64,000 bases of DNA, taken from contig VZSR01003806.1 in the NCBI GenBank assembly GCA_013398615.1, forward strand, positions 15,274,681 through 15,338,680, given 5' to 3'. A program made the translations under genes and the position numbers. The notes below the pieces were generated by a model. That model saw only the letters and a list, made by a program, of their open reading frames with translations, was not told where the DNA came from and ran no database searches. This DNA comes from Brachypodius melanocephalos. Taxonomy: Eukaryota > Chordata > Aves > Passeriformes > Pycnonotidae. Below, piece after piece: positions 23,291 to 35,250 of this stretch (within the stretch, counting starts at the first letter, position 1; the number at the start of each line of letters is the position of its first letter).

Positions 23291-26200
23291 CCCCTTTCTT
23301 TACTCACTATTTCACCCTTTCCTCGTTAAAACAAGAGCTTTGCACATACCCTGAAATGGCTCCAAATTGTGAAGAACACGAATCCTTTCATTTTCATACT
23401 TCTGTAGGACTGCAAGATATACTGAGGAAGCCAAATTAAGGCAAACTGCTCCTCTTGATCACTTAAAGTTTGTGCTTTTGAATTTCAAGTATGCGACTGA
23501 AATAGGCTTTATAAAACGTGGATACTTATGAAGTCATGTAAATGTCACTGAATGTACCAGAGGTTAAGCAAGCAGAGTTCAGTCACACAGGCAGTGGTGA
23601 CTGTGGCATGAAATGAGAAAACAAAAAAAAGAGGAAATAATAAACCCTGTATTTATCATAGGCAGCAGCATAAGAAGGATCTAAAGAGGAGAGTTTGGTT
23701 TGTCTGACAGTTTTATCTGAAATTAAAATATATTTTACTGTTTATAAAAGGAACTGACAGCACTTCTGCCTGTAAGGGGAGATTTCAGAAACCTGAAGAT
23801 CATGTTTATGTAACAGAAAATGAGAGCAAAATCTTTGCTAAATCAGGAGTCCTGTTCCATAAAGTCTCTAATTTAAAGAGAGAAAGTATTATATTGCTAT
23901 AAAGCAAGTGATATTTACAAGGTGAGAATGTTGACCCCTCTGATACTTTGCACTGCTACCCATAATTCAAATCAGAAATATTTTAAAGTATATCTTCAGG
24001 TCTGTCAAGTTTTTCTGAACATCAAGCCCTGTTTTGTGCTGCCCATTCAAAGACCCTCATAGGTCGTGGAGAGATGCAGAAATCAAAAAACAACAAAAGC
24101 ATTGTCCCTTAACTTTCCTTAGATCCTAATTCTATATATGGATACATACAGAGACAAAAAATTTCATTTCAGAACTGTAAATATTCATGTGTGTGTGTCT
24201 CCTACAGCAAGTGCATCTCAGATGGAAAGTTCTTAAAAATTGAAACACACATTAAAATCCAAGCAGAACCATTTCGTAGCAGTTGCTTATACATAGTGAG
24301 GTTAAAAGTTAATGCACAACCATGGACCTTTCCTAGTGGAAGCACAGCTCTCCTGATCAGAACTCCTTTGTACAGAAATGCAGGATGTGTATGGCAGAAA
24401 TGCTGAATTCTCTTAAATTCACTCATTTCCCTTTTCAGTACCTGCTTCGTTCTCCACTCTTTCAGCTGAAGGCATCTGGTGTTAGACCACAATCACTGCC
24501 CCCAAAGAAATAATTCCAGTATTGACATTTACAACTCTATATAAATATACCCCAATAAAGGCATTTGGGTGAAGTGCAGCAGGTAAATAAAGATGATGAC
24601 ATAATGGTGCACACACTATTTAAAGCAAAAAAGGGAGGAAAAAAATGCTGCATGCTGGCTCTCGATAAGATTAAACATCTTTCTCTTAAGGGAGGAAGTG
24701 AACCAGAACTGATCGGAGCTGGAGTCAGTGGAGTTTGGGAGAACTGCATGTCTGTGAGGAGGGTCATTCCAGTTCTTTTGGAAATCGATTACATTCCCCA
24801 GCTACCTACTGTTATATTGCACCAGGATATTATTGTACAGTCTTGCTACAGAGCCCTCCATTATAGAGCAGCTCTATTGGCATTTCAATGCTCAATGAAG
24901 GCTAGAATTGCCACAGAGGTTTCAATTAAAGAAAATTCAAAACGAAAATGGAGAAGGAAGAAAGAAGAAAAAAGGCTGGGTTGAAAGTTTCCAGCAAAGG
25001 TATTTATGGCTGTCTGTCACCTTCTCTTTTTTCTTCCTGTCTCCTGAAGGGAAGTCTAAAGCATCCATTTAAACTGACATGTTTTGCAGAATTTTTGGGA
25101 GGAACCCTAATGGTATCATTCCAGAGATGTAGTAATAAATAAAAAAATAGATATCCTTACCCATTCGGTATAAACTCAGCACTGCCCAAGTTAGAAGGGG
25201 GTAAACTACATTTACCTGTATTCCCCTTTGGCTGCATCACTGCAGGATGCTACTAGGACATATCAAAAGTACTTATTCCATCCATAGCAGGCTGTAATCA
25301 TTATTTTTCCTAACTCCTAGTCTGGTTCAAACACTCCATGGCACCCACCACAACTATAGAGGACTCTATATATCCTTTTCTAAACTGAACAGCCCAGCAG
25401 AATGGGTGTTTACTGATTATTTTATACACATGACATACAACACCAGAGCACTCCCTGAACTGGCAGAGAACACAACTGCTGGAAAAATATGGCTTAAGTT
25501 TGCTTCTACTAAGGTTTGATATTTTTAATGTTTTATCTTTATTTATGGTCTGAACAAATTGGGTTAATTGCTTTATTGGCTGTACCAGACCCTATATTTG
25601 AGTTCAAGATTAACATTGCAGTCAGTTTCCAAGGTGATGGCCATTTAATTATTGTTTATGTAGAAGTGATTAACTAAATGCCAAAACAAAAAATCCTAGC
25701 TAAAACTTGAAAACAAGGAGAGTCTGTAAAAAAGCTAAACAGAAACCTAAAGAATTCAGTCGAGCATGTGAGATCCTGTCTATAAGGGGGTTTAATTCCC
25801 TTAAACAATTTGATGTCAGGAACACCTTGCTGTTTACAAGGAATTTACAAATCTTTAATTGCACTTTCACCATTCAGTTACATTCTTTAAAACTTTCCAC
25901 AAGGCAGGTCTGGAGTGAGAGGCTGCGGTGGAGGGCAGCAGCCATAGCCAAGAGGGTTCTTTTCATGCACAGGTCTCTCTTTAATCCTTATTTTTACATC
26001 TTGATTGCATTTCACAATAGAAACCAGGCACTCCAGGCAGTGTTTTTAGGGCAATTACTACAATTCTTGGGTGGTCACTCTGCATTAGATTTCATGCCTT
26101 ATAAAACAACATGAGGTGTGCCATAATGACTCAGAAATATACAGCCTTTCATGTCCTATTGCTTAATTAAGGAGGGTGTTTTGCAGGACAGATATTATTG

Positions 26201-27301
26201 CTAGTCTGTGGTTTTTAATTTTACTACACAGTAAAAGCACCCTAATTCATACCAGGAATGGGCAAACCTGCAAATTAGTGCATTTTCTGAATTAGAAAAT
26301 AAGTGAATAAAACTGCAGAAGGAAAATCTAAATGTGAACATGGCAATGTTAAAGCAAACGTGCTCATTTATCCTGGGAAATATAGCTGAGTCTCATTCTG
26401 TTGATATTGAATAGCATAACACCTTGGATTTTTTAAAATATAGTGAGGCTTCAGACCCCAGACCTACAATGAGCTCCCTGTGTGTGGACTCCTGCACAAA
26501 CACGGATTTCAGCAAGGCCTCCCAGGAGAGCTGTCTGAGCATCACTTGTGGCTGTGCTGAGAACAGGGTAACAAGATCCTGGAAGGACTTGTTGAGACAG
26601 CAGGGTTTTGTGGCAATTATCATTTCTGTGAGGTGGTGAAATAAAAGCCAGTGATCTTCCAGTCACTTTTACATTAGCTTAAATACTGTAACTTTTATAG
26701 CCATGATTAATTTTTTGAGAGGCACTGATAAGCAGATAAGTCGCAAAATTTGACCTACTTGAATAAATATCTATAATCTGACCAACAGTGAGCTGCAATC
26801 TCTATCTCCCTTCTCCCTTCTTTATAAACCCACTAGGGTTTTTTTTGCTGGCATTCTAAAATGATCAAATGCACAGACAACAAATGGAGCAAGTGTACTC
26901 ACTTGCTCACCTCCCTTTCTCCCTGTGCCAGAAGTTATCAAAAACGTTGATCCCAACCTTTACCCCAAATTATTCTGGCTCCAACAATTTTCCAGATGTA
27001 GGCAATGAAGAGTACAATTTCTATTATTGTACTAAAAATGCCAGTGATGTCAATCCTCTCAGGGTTCAAAGCCTGGTGTTTGAAGGCAGTGGGGCAGCAC
27101 ATAATGAGTACAGGATTCTCCAGCTACACCCAAACATTCTTTTTTAACCCACTGGTCCTTGCTGAAGGCCAGTTTGCTCTATCATTTTCCACCTGCCTTG
27201 TCTGGGCAGCTCTGGCTGCCTCATTCCCCATACTAATATACCCTAACCCAAAATAGTTTTATGAGCTGGAGATGAGCAACAACCACCTATTCAAGCTTTG
27301 G

Positions 27302-27368
27302 TCAAGTTGGCCAAAAGGGATTATTGACCAAGTTGGCCGGATGAGATAGATTATCAGCCAAGTTGACT
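27302..27368 (+). repeat. degenerate short tandem repeat, three copies
   Basis: CAAGTTGG, CAAGTTGG and CAAGTTGA start at 27303, 27329 and 27359. The later two are preceded by similar GATTAT(T/C)(G)A(C/G)-type words. The period is about 26-30 bp. Copies are diverged, so this is an old local duplication. Confidence 0.5.
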
Positions 27369-29756
27369 AAAACACCTTTCAACCAAGGCTCTGCACAGCT
27401 TTGTTGACTCATTCCAGCAGCATACTCCAAGAGCTCAGCCAGAATTGTAGTTTTCATCCTGCCTTTGGAGAGTTTCAGCTCACCAAACACCTGCCTGCAC
27501 CTGGCTAGCAAACATTAATGCTGAATTATAGTCCCTAGTCTGGTGGAAGCACATTCAGTCAGCAAAGAGCTAATTGCCTATCTACTGGATAAGTTCATGG
27601 GGTCATCCCTACAGCTTCAGATAGAAATCCTAAATCATCCATAATTGCCTGGTTCATGGTTTGCTGCTTTTTTCCAACAGATTATGCTGGTATCACTCTA
27701 ATCTGCAACAGCAACTTCTGGTCATGAAAGTGTTAGCCAATGAAGAATAAGGGAATTTTTCACCTATCTGGGAGCCAGGTTTCAGCCCAAGTTCCTGAAG
27801 AAGTGTGTGATGTCCCTTCTGAAAGTAAAGAAAGACTGTACTACTGCCAGAGGAATTATTCAGGGCTCTTCAGTCTGAGACCTGACTATTTGGGACCATG
27901 AGGCTCAAAATTACTGAATACTTCTGAAAATTACTTTGGGTCTCTGACCCACAGCAGCCATTATCTTAACAGCCTGTCTACAGTGCAGCGTGAGGAAACA
28001 TTTCCTTCCATTGACTTAAAATTTATATGCAACCTATTTCAATGAAATATGCTTGTTTTTCTCTTCCCCTTGGGAAAAGATTGGGGGTAAAAAAATAAAA
28101 TAGCTGCTCCAGTTTTATTGATGTTCTCTGTAATCATAAATATCTGCATGCAGTCTCTCTTTTACACGCTAAACAATACTGCAATCTCTCATGTCAAGCC
28201 CTTTTCTGCTGTCATTGTAGTCAGTGGTCAAAATTCATATGGATCTCACACGGAACCAGAGCAGGCTCTGTGCAAAAACTGTCCTTCTACATCTCACCAT
28301 CTACACTGAAGTACACAAAAAATTCCATATTAACATAACTGGAAACAGGAGAGACGGATATACCACCATTTGCTAAATATAAAGGGATAAACAGTTTTTA
28401 AAGGTGTTACAAATAATGGATGGCATTTTTAAAAAGTTACAGCTGCACTATATGTGACTTTTTAAAATAGGTCCATGTTGAGACTTTTAAGTGATTACTG
28501 GCTTTTTAATATATTGTAGCAAATAATATTTAATATTAATAACATAGACAGCACTACAAAATAATTTAATTTATTGATAATTTTTCACTCTTGCAAGGAG
28601 AAAGATTTCACCACATCCCCTGCCCTGTTATGGGCTGTGTGCATGCTCCAATTTGCACAGTTTCATTTAAGAGAGAACCACACAAGCCCTGGGATTTATC
28701 CCCAAAGATTTTGCTCAGGAGTGACAGGGTGAGAGTCTCATTCTGTAAAATATGATGATGTGGCACAGGCTTTAAACCAGTAAAGTACCCCTGTTTAGGA
28801 AAATACACCTAAGAAAAGAAGCTGTAGGCATGTGCTTTTCTGCTTCCACAAATCAGCCTGATTGCTGTATTTTTCCTGAGACAGAGATAAGGTTTACAGA
28901 CAGAGGTCCCAAATTTGGGCCAACCTAAATATAATTTAAATGCATCTCTTTCTCTTTCCTCTCCCTCTTTTTGCTGAAAGACCTGGGTATGCCACACATC
29001 TTATTCCTATCTGCCTCTATTAAGCTTTTTATAAATGTGTAAGAAAAAAAATAATAATTCAGCATCCCAGACATCTTCTTGGGTTTAAGATCTTAACAAA
29101 TGAGGACACAGCTGGGCTACTTGGTCTGTGGATTTGCTAGCTGCAGGATTAAGTCCAGCTGAGCTGAAGTTTATAAACCAAGTTATTGACTTTAAAAATT
29201 CTCATACTGCTTATCAAAACACACCACATTGAAAGAAAACCCTTCCCAGAATCAAATGTGGCAAAGCTTTCTCAATTATAGACAGCCTCTCCCTATACAG
29301 TCAGCCTCACCATAACCCCACTAGTCTCCTGCATCTATTTTATTTCAAGACTCACTCTCAACTTGCTGTAAAAAAATAATAGTCTTTTCTCTCTCCCATC
29401 CTAAATAAGCAGGGTCTGGGCAGCAAAAAGTTGGTTGCATATAGCGCAGCACTGAAAGTGGAAACAAATCGTGCCCCAGGAGGCATCATCCTCCCCGGGC
29501 AAAGCCCAGGCTGCCATTAGGTGCTACTCACCTGAAAGGATTTGTCTCTAGCCTGATGTTAGCACAGCGCCTTTGTACACTGCTTTTCACTAAAGGTCTG
29601 ATCCAGCTGCCATTAAAATCAATGAAAAGGCTCCCATTGACTTCAAAGGAGTTGAGATACACAGTATATTGCAGCAGATGAAAAATACCAAAGGAAAAGA
29701 AAACCTGTCTTTTAGTATATACTTTCAATTTTCCATGTCTGTCAATGCTTAAAACT

Positions 29757-29783
29757 GGGAGGGGGAGGGGGGGGGTAGGGGGG
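29757..29783 (+). other. G-rich run, potential G-quadruplex
   Basis: GGGA, GGGGGA, nine G, TA, then six G give at least four G-tracts of three or more with 1-2 nt loops. This meets the standard G-quadruplex pattern. No promoter or exon is visible next to it. Confidence 0.7.
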
Positions 29784-30304
29784 TGATGAGAGGAAAGTTT
29801 TTACAAAAGCAGATACTTCCCCATTCACTTCAAAATGCATTTTTCTGTCAAAAATTGTTTTCAGTAGCAAACCTGTTTAAATTCTAAATTGCCAATAAAG
29901 CCAAAGAAGTATTTTAAAACAGACCATCTTTGGAAACATACACTTCCTCATCAGCCACCAGACTTTCTGTGACTTTGGAGGCTTAATAAAAAGAAAAAAG
30001 GTCAAATATTAGTGCTTTTATTGCTTGTGTCTATAGGGAGAAACCTGAGCACCTTACTCAGCCCAGTGTTCTGTGACAGACATAAGATGGGATAACACAT
30101 AGAGGAAAGACAGGGATTTTTTGGAGCAGAGAAAGCTGGGCCAGAAATCTACCTATGAAGCTTTATAGATGCATGTGTTTAAAACACACTTCAGCAGCTT
30201 TATATACCATTACAGTTATTGGATTTTTCAGTTTTGACTTAGATACAAATTTTTAATTAGAAACTTCAATACCTGCATAACTTTGAAGCTCTTCCACTAT
30301 TATT

Positions 30305-30306
<2 letters not shown>

Positions 30307-30337
<31 letters not shown>
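30307..30337. repeat. microsatellite (TA)n, about 15 units
   Basis: An uninterrupted alternating TA run within AT-rich DNA. It is self-complementary and likely length-variable. Confidence 0.95.
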
Positions 30338-30340
<3 letters not shown>

Positions 30341-33180
30341 CACCTAAAAGAATTTCCCAGCAGTCTAAACTTCTATGGAAAGCAGTAGTATAACTGAGAA
30401 GGGCTAGTTTATTCAGGATTTGGATGAGGCCACAGTTTGGTTCAGATTATCTGGCTTTCCTTGAGTGTAATGACCCAACATTTGGTCATTGTTTTGTGAA
30501 TACAATTTACTACCAAATTATTCCCTCTGGATTCACTGGAATCTGGCAGAAAACATCTTGAAAGCACAGAGATGTTTCTATTTTTTTTAACACTCATTTT
30601 AATTAATTCTCTGGTTTTAAATTATTTTATAACCCAGTATCTCCAGCAGGTTTTTCTTTTTTCCCACCCCCAGTAGACTACTTTGAAGGAACGAGAGGCT
30701 GCTGAAATTCTACGCAGGGCATTTGTCCATTATGGAAGGGAGATCACAAAAGCGTTTCACATCCCGCTGTTCAGAGAAAGAACAAGTCTATTTCTACCTC
30801 ACATGGCAGGGTCGTGCACATGGTGGGTTCAAAGAAGAATGATGGAAAAATGCCCCGTATATCAGATACAATTATACGAGACGTATAATCGACTGCACAA
30901 ATGTAACTCACCTGAAGGATTCCTGCTGGCCCTCTCACAGAATGGCTTCACCTCAGGGATTCCCATCCACCAAAGGATTCTGCAGATAAATGATCTTTCC
31001 TCTGGGGTTAACCCTTTCCACACCCCAGCAAACACAGCATCCTTCCAAGGTACCCCAACAGAGGTGCTGGGAATTTGTGCTAAAAATCTGACCTGCTGGA
31101 GTGTGGGATGCTGCTGGGAGGGCAACACATGCACTTGAGACACACATGAAGCTCCTCCTCTGCAACCACTGTCTCCCCATCTCTGCTCAGAAGACCACTT
31201 AGGGCGCAGGGACCTGATATATGTTTATAGGATCCACTGTCTGTGCTTAAATCAATGTCACATTTCACAGGTGACCATGGGGTGCCCTGTCCTCCTCACG
31301 TGGGCACCATTGGAATACACTGTACTGAAATCCATTGATTTGTAAAACATTTTTATTAGTGACTAGCAAAATACTCCTGGGAGCTGGCAGAAAACCCAAA
31401 GATTTGGGTAAACGACTGAACAACTCAGGGCCACAGCTAATGCAGTTCCCAGGACAGCAGCCCTGACACCAGGCAGGAAGGGAATGGCTGTGTTAAAGGT
31501 AAAAACCCTGATGAGTCTGATTTGGAATCTTGATAAATAATTAATGTCACAAGGAAGAGATAACACAGTATTTTTCACTGACGCTACAGTCGAAATGTTT
31601 CCTTTTCCCTCTGCTTCATGTTAGAGAATGTATTGTGTTAGCACCTCACTTTTACCAACACCACTGTCCTGAGAAAAGCAGAAGCTGGAAGCAATTAATT
31701 TTGGGACTCCAGCCCCAGACAGGCTAACCCATGTGCCTGACTCCACATGAGTAGCCAAAGACCAAGAGATTACTCCTGAAAGTCAAGTGACAAACGTGTG
31801 CTTTTCTGGCTGAGAGTTTCTGACACAAAGGAACCCCAGCTTTGCAGGACGAAAAGATTAGGTTTTATCCCTAGTGCCTAACAAGATATTGCTCTTTAAA
31901 ACAGTCATTGGTGCACAGGAATAGGAAATGTAAATGGCAATTTTGAGAGAGAGACAAAGTTTTTTTCTGTGTAGTAACAAATAGCTTGAAATAGTCTGTG
32001 CTGATGAGTGAACAGAGGATTAGATTTAAATTCAACAAATTAATGTACATTTCTAATCCTAAATTTCAAAAATTATTAGCCATTTATAGGCTGAATAACA
32101 TCTTCTGCACTCATTTTAGCTAGTATAAAAATCATAAAGGTTAGCAAACTGTGTGGATCAGAATATAAACTAATTGGCATCTGGGATTAGGAAGAAATCT
32201 CCTCCAATTCATTGGTAAAGGCTTCCTCAAATATGGAACAGAGCCCATTATTGTTTGGCTGTTAATAACTCGAGTGACATTTGCCATATGCCATCAAAGG
32301 GCCCGGAGTCAATACGGATTTTATCTCTGTTAAGGTCTGTAGATTCAGCCCCAAATTGTGAGTTCACAATTCAATAGTGAGTTGAGCATTCCCATTTTAA
32401 AACAGTTTTTGAAAATAGTGGGGATTACTTGGAAATCGTGTGATGCCAAGGTGCAAGGGAAGAAGTCACGGAGGAGCAGAAGAGAAAGGAAATAAGATTT
32501 TGGCATAGGACAAATATCAAAGTAGGTGATCTTTTTTCCTTCGCCAACTGTGCTAAAGTTGTCTTTTTAAACTAGAATCACTGTGTAACTCCAATCAAAT
32601 CACATTCAAAGCAGTTATTCTAGTATGTCCCTAGCTGCATTTACGCAGTAATTTAAGTACGTTATTCATATGCTGAGTTTCTCAGAGAAAGGGAAATAAA
32701 CTGAAGATGAGGTGGTTTTTTCCCACAGTTAAAAGTACATTGAAGGTATGACCTTAAAGTAAGGATAAAACTCAAGATAGTCCTCATTTTTTTTCTGGAA
32801 TAAATTTTGATTGCTTAATACAGGTGGAATTAAGCCTCAGTTTTTTATGCTTCAGAATCTCTAGAAAAGTCAAAATTTGTGCTAGAGTGGATCTGCAAGA
32901 AAATGTAAGTGTCTCTGAAGGGGCCATCTCTGCCACTAAGAATTCATGAGATGCCTTTAGAGGTGGTGATAGTCCTTTCCCAGAAGTACAAGTCAGCCCT
33001 ACGAATCAGTGTTTTTCTAGAGCTGCCAAGCATCTCAGCCAGGAAAAGCCCTCACTTCCTGATGTCTCCTGCTGAAATGTCTGCACCCCATGTCCGTGCA
33101 GTGCAGACCTACTGCCTCACTGCCCCCAGACAACCTGTACTGTCCTTGAGGAATGCTGGTAAAAAGACTAGAGAGTCATG

Positions 33181-33327
33181 AAATCACAGAATGGTTTGGG
33201 TTGGAAGGGACCTTAAGGGTCGTCTAGTTCCTATCCCATGTCATGGGAAAGTGGCACCTTCCACTCGACCAAGTTGCTCCATCCAATCTGATCTTGAACA
33301 TTTCTAAGGATGGGGCATCCACAACTG
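33181..33327 (-). mobile_element. CR1 LINE, 3'-end fragment
   Basis: The plus strand starts ATCACAGAATGGTTTGGG and continues TTGGAAGGGACCTTAAGGG, CACCTTCCACTCGACCAAG and GGATGGGGCATCCACAAC. This is the reverse complement of the CR1 3' end. Similarity stops at about 33327, leaving about 150 bp. It lies immediately upstream of an LTR. Confidence 0.93.
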
Positions 33328-33401
33328 GGTTGAAAAGTTACATTTTCCCCAGAAGATTCCAACCACCAACAGTTTCCTCAGGTTTAGGTTACCCATAGGA
33401 G

Positions 33402-33855
33402 TGTATTTTTTACACTGACTAAGTGTTTCATAAAGGGAAAGGTTTGGGACATACCCCTTGGATTTCTTATAAGGTAAAAGACCCAGAAATTTCTGTAAGG
33501 TCCGGTCAGCAACTGGCTCAGTGCCAACCCAGGAAACCTGATTGGGTTTTGCCAGTGTACCTCAAAGCCTGTATCTGTTTCTATCGGCAGTCTGCCAGTA
33601 AGGCCCACCTGAAACATTTGGTATTTAAAGAAGGACACAAAGAATCTCAGGGGTTTTTTTGGGGTGTCTTTGCAGGGAGCTAGGGGTTCTCTAGCACCTG
33701 TGCTCGGCTTTATCTTTTGTTTACATAATAGTTTGTTATTTTCATTTATTAAAACCTTTTGCTTTACAAAACACACACGAAGAGCTGTCTCGCTAATTTT
33801 TAAGCCACTCCTCTGCTAGGCTGGACCCTCGGAGTGTGGGTACCATTCCACAGTT
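33402..33855 (+). mobile_element. probable solo LTR of an endogenous retrovirus
   Basis: The order of signals is LTR-like: a TATA box TATTTAAAG (33622-33630), a polyadenylation signal ATTAAA (33748-33753) in a T-rich stretch, then a U5-like tail and CGGAGTGTGGGTACCATTCCACA, ending in CA near 33852. Candidate left ends are TGTATT (33402) or TGTTTC (33424). GTTACC occurs at 33388-33393 and at 33853-33858 and could be a target-site duplication, but it does not abut a TG start, so I do not rely on it. No internal retroviral genes flank the block. The frames inside it on both strands are shadows. Confidence 0.6.
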
Positions 33856-35026
33856 ACCATCTAAAATCAGAAGTCTGTCTGTACCCTGCATGGCTGGGGC
33901 TAAGGGAGGATGTCTTGAGAAGAACATAAGACAGAGAGCTTATGCAGGAATAGCTCACTAGCATGCCTTCCCTCACTCCAGCTAATTGCAGCACTTGGAT
34001 TTCCTAGGCCAGCGACAGCACCTCTGTGTTCAGCATCTCTCCACTGACATTCTGCCTTCGGGAATTGATCCGAGCCCTTTCTGAACGCACACAAACTCCT
34101 GGCATTCAGTGTGCTCGGTGCTGTGCATGTCCTGCATCAAGGGGCTGCCTAGTACAGATCACAAGCTGAGCTCCCTGGGGCTGTTTTGAAGCTGGTGCCT
34201 GCTGTTTGCCTGTGCTGGCCCCAAGTGCAGAGGTGACGCTGGCACATGCCTGGAAATGCTGCCAATCGTGATACCTGCCAGAGCAGCCAAACGTGCCCCA
34301 TTTGCAGGAATATGAGAGGTTATTACTGTGATTTCTTAATGCTGAGTGAGGGTCTGCAAGTCTGCAACACCAGGACTATGTGAAATAAAGGGTTCCCAGA
34401 GGTTCTTCCTTGGGCTCCAGCCAGCAAACACCTGCTCACACACAAAACCCCCCATTCAAGCCAAAAGGACAACACCTGTGAGCACAGTCATGCCTGCCAT
34501 GATCCCTGTCTGGCTTCCCAAGCAGAGGAAAACCTGCTCCAAGCTGCACCAAGTGCCTGGTGTGCTCCATGCTAATATTTGATTCACAAGTCATAAATCT
34601 GCTTTGTTCATGTGGATCTGGGGCAACAGTAAAACAGCCACTGAAGGTGGAAACTGCCACAATTTCAGCCACTGCCAATGAGTAGTAAATTACTGTAGTT
34701 TGAATACTTTATGCATTAATGAATCAAAACTTAAATTAAAGGCAACTTTTAGAAGACACTAATATGATTTCTGAGCCTCTGGATACCATATAGATCTATT
34801 GAGCACTGAAATTTTTTGCTATAATATGTATAGACCTGATGCTGTAAAATACTGAGAGTCCTAACCTGTGATTTCCAGTCACTGTTGAGAGTTTTCTGCC
34901 TTGGCTTTACAATCTATGTGCAATAATTGCCAGAAACTAAGGTGGGTGTTCACAAAAACCACTTAGATTACTGTTGAAAATCACTAAGATAATTTGGGAT
35001 AAAAGACAGACTCCTTGTGGAAAATA
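33856..35026. other. intergenic DNA, no recognised gene
   Basis: Nothing was recognised. Slightly GC-richer patches around 34000-34650 give overlapping chance frames on both strands. Confidence 0.55.
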
Positions 35027-35250
35027 ATCATACAATCATAAAATAGTTTGGGTTGGAAGGGACCTTAAAAATCCAACCTCCCTGTGCCATAAGCAGAGAT
35101 ACCTTGCACTTGACCAGGTTGCTCATATTCCCATCCTACCTGACCTTGAACACTTCCAGGTATGGGACATCCATAGTTCCTCAGGGCAACATGTACCAGA
35201 GCCTCACCATCCTCACAGTAAAGAAATTCTCTCAATGCCTATTAGATGCG
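35027..35250 (-). mobile_element. CR1 LINE, 3'-end fragment
   Basis: The plus strand reads TCATACAATCATAAAATAG, then GGGTTGGAAGGGACCTTAAA, CTTGACCAGGTTGCTCAT, CTTGAACACTTCCAGGTATG and CCTCACAGTAAAGAAATTC. This is the reverse complement of CR1 with its tandem 3' tail at the left edge. About 225 bp remain before similarity is lost near a TTAGATGCG stretch. The frame at 35053-35310 is a CR1 shadow. Confidence 0.92.

Larger units (their letters stand above)
23291..33180. other. intergenic DNA, nearly 10 kb without recognised gene
   Basis: AT-rich and non-coding. Items seen inside it are a degenerate 26-30 bp repeat at 27302-27368, a G-rich quadruplex-like run at 29757-29783, a (TA)n microsatellite at 30307-30337, and a 151-codon open frame at 30683-31138 preceded by an acceptor-like tract (TTTTTCTTTTTTCCCACCCCCAG). 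That frame has no recognisable domain and an in-frame stop right after the AG. No CR1 or LTR was recognised here. Confidence 0.55.

Noticed and set aside
22551..23354. Long frames with repeated GWTVDRDGQ-type peptides on both strands
   Set aside because: They are translations of a 17-bp minisatellite through an N gap. A 17-bp unit reads the same in all frames, so openness is not evidence of coding.
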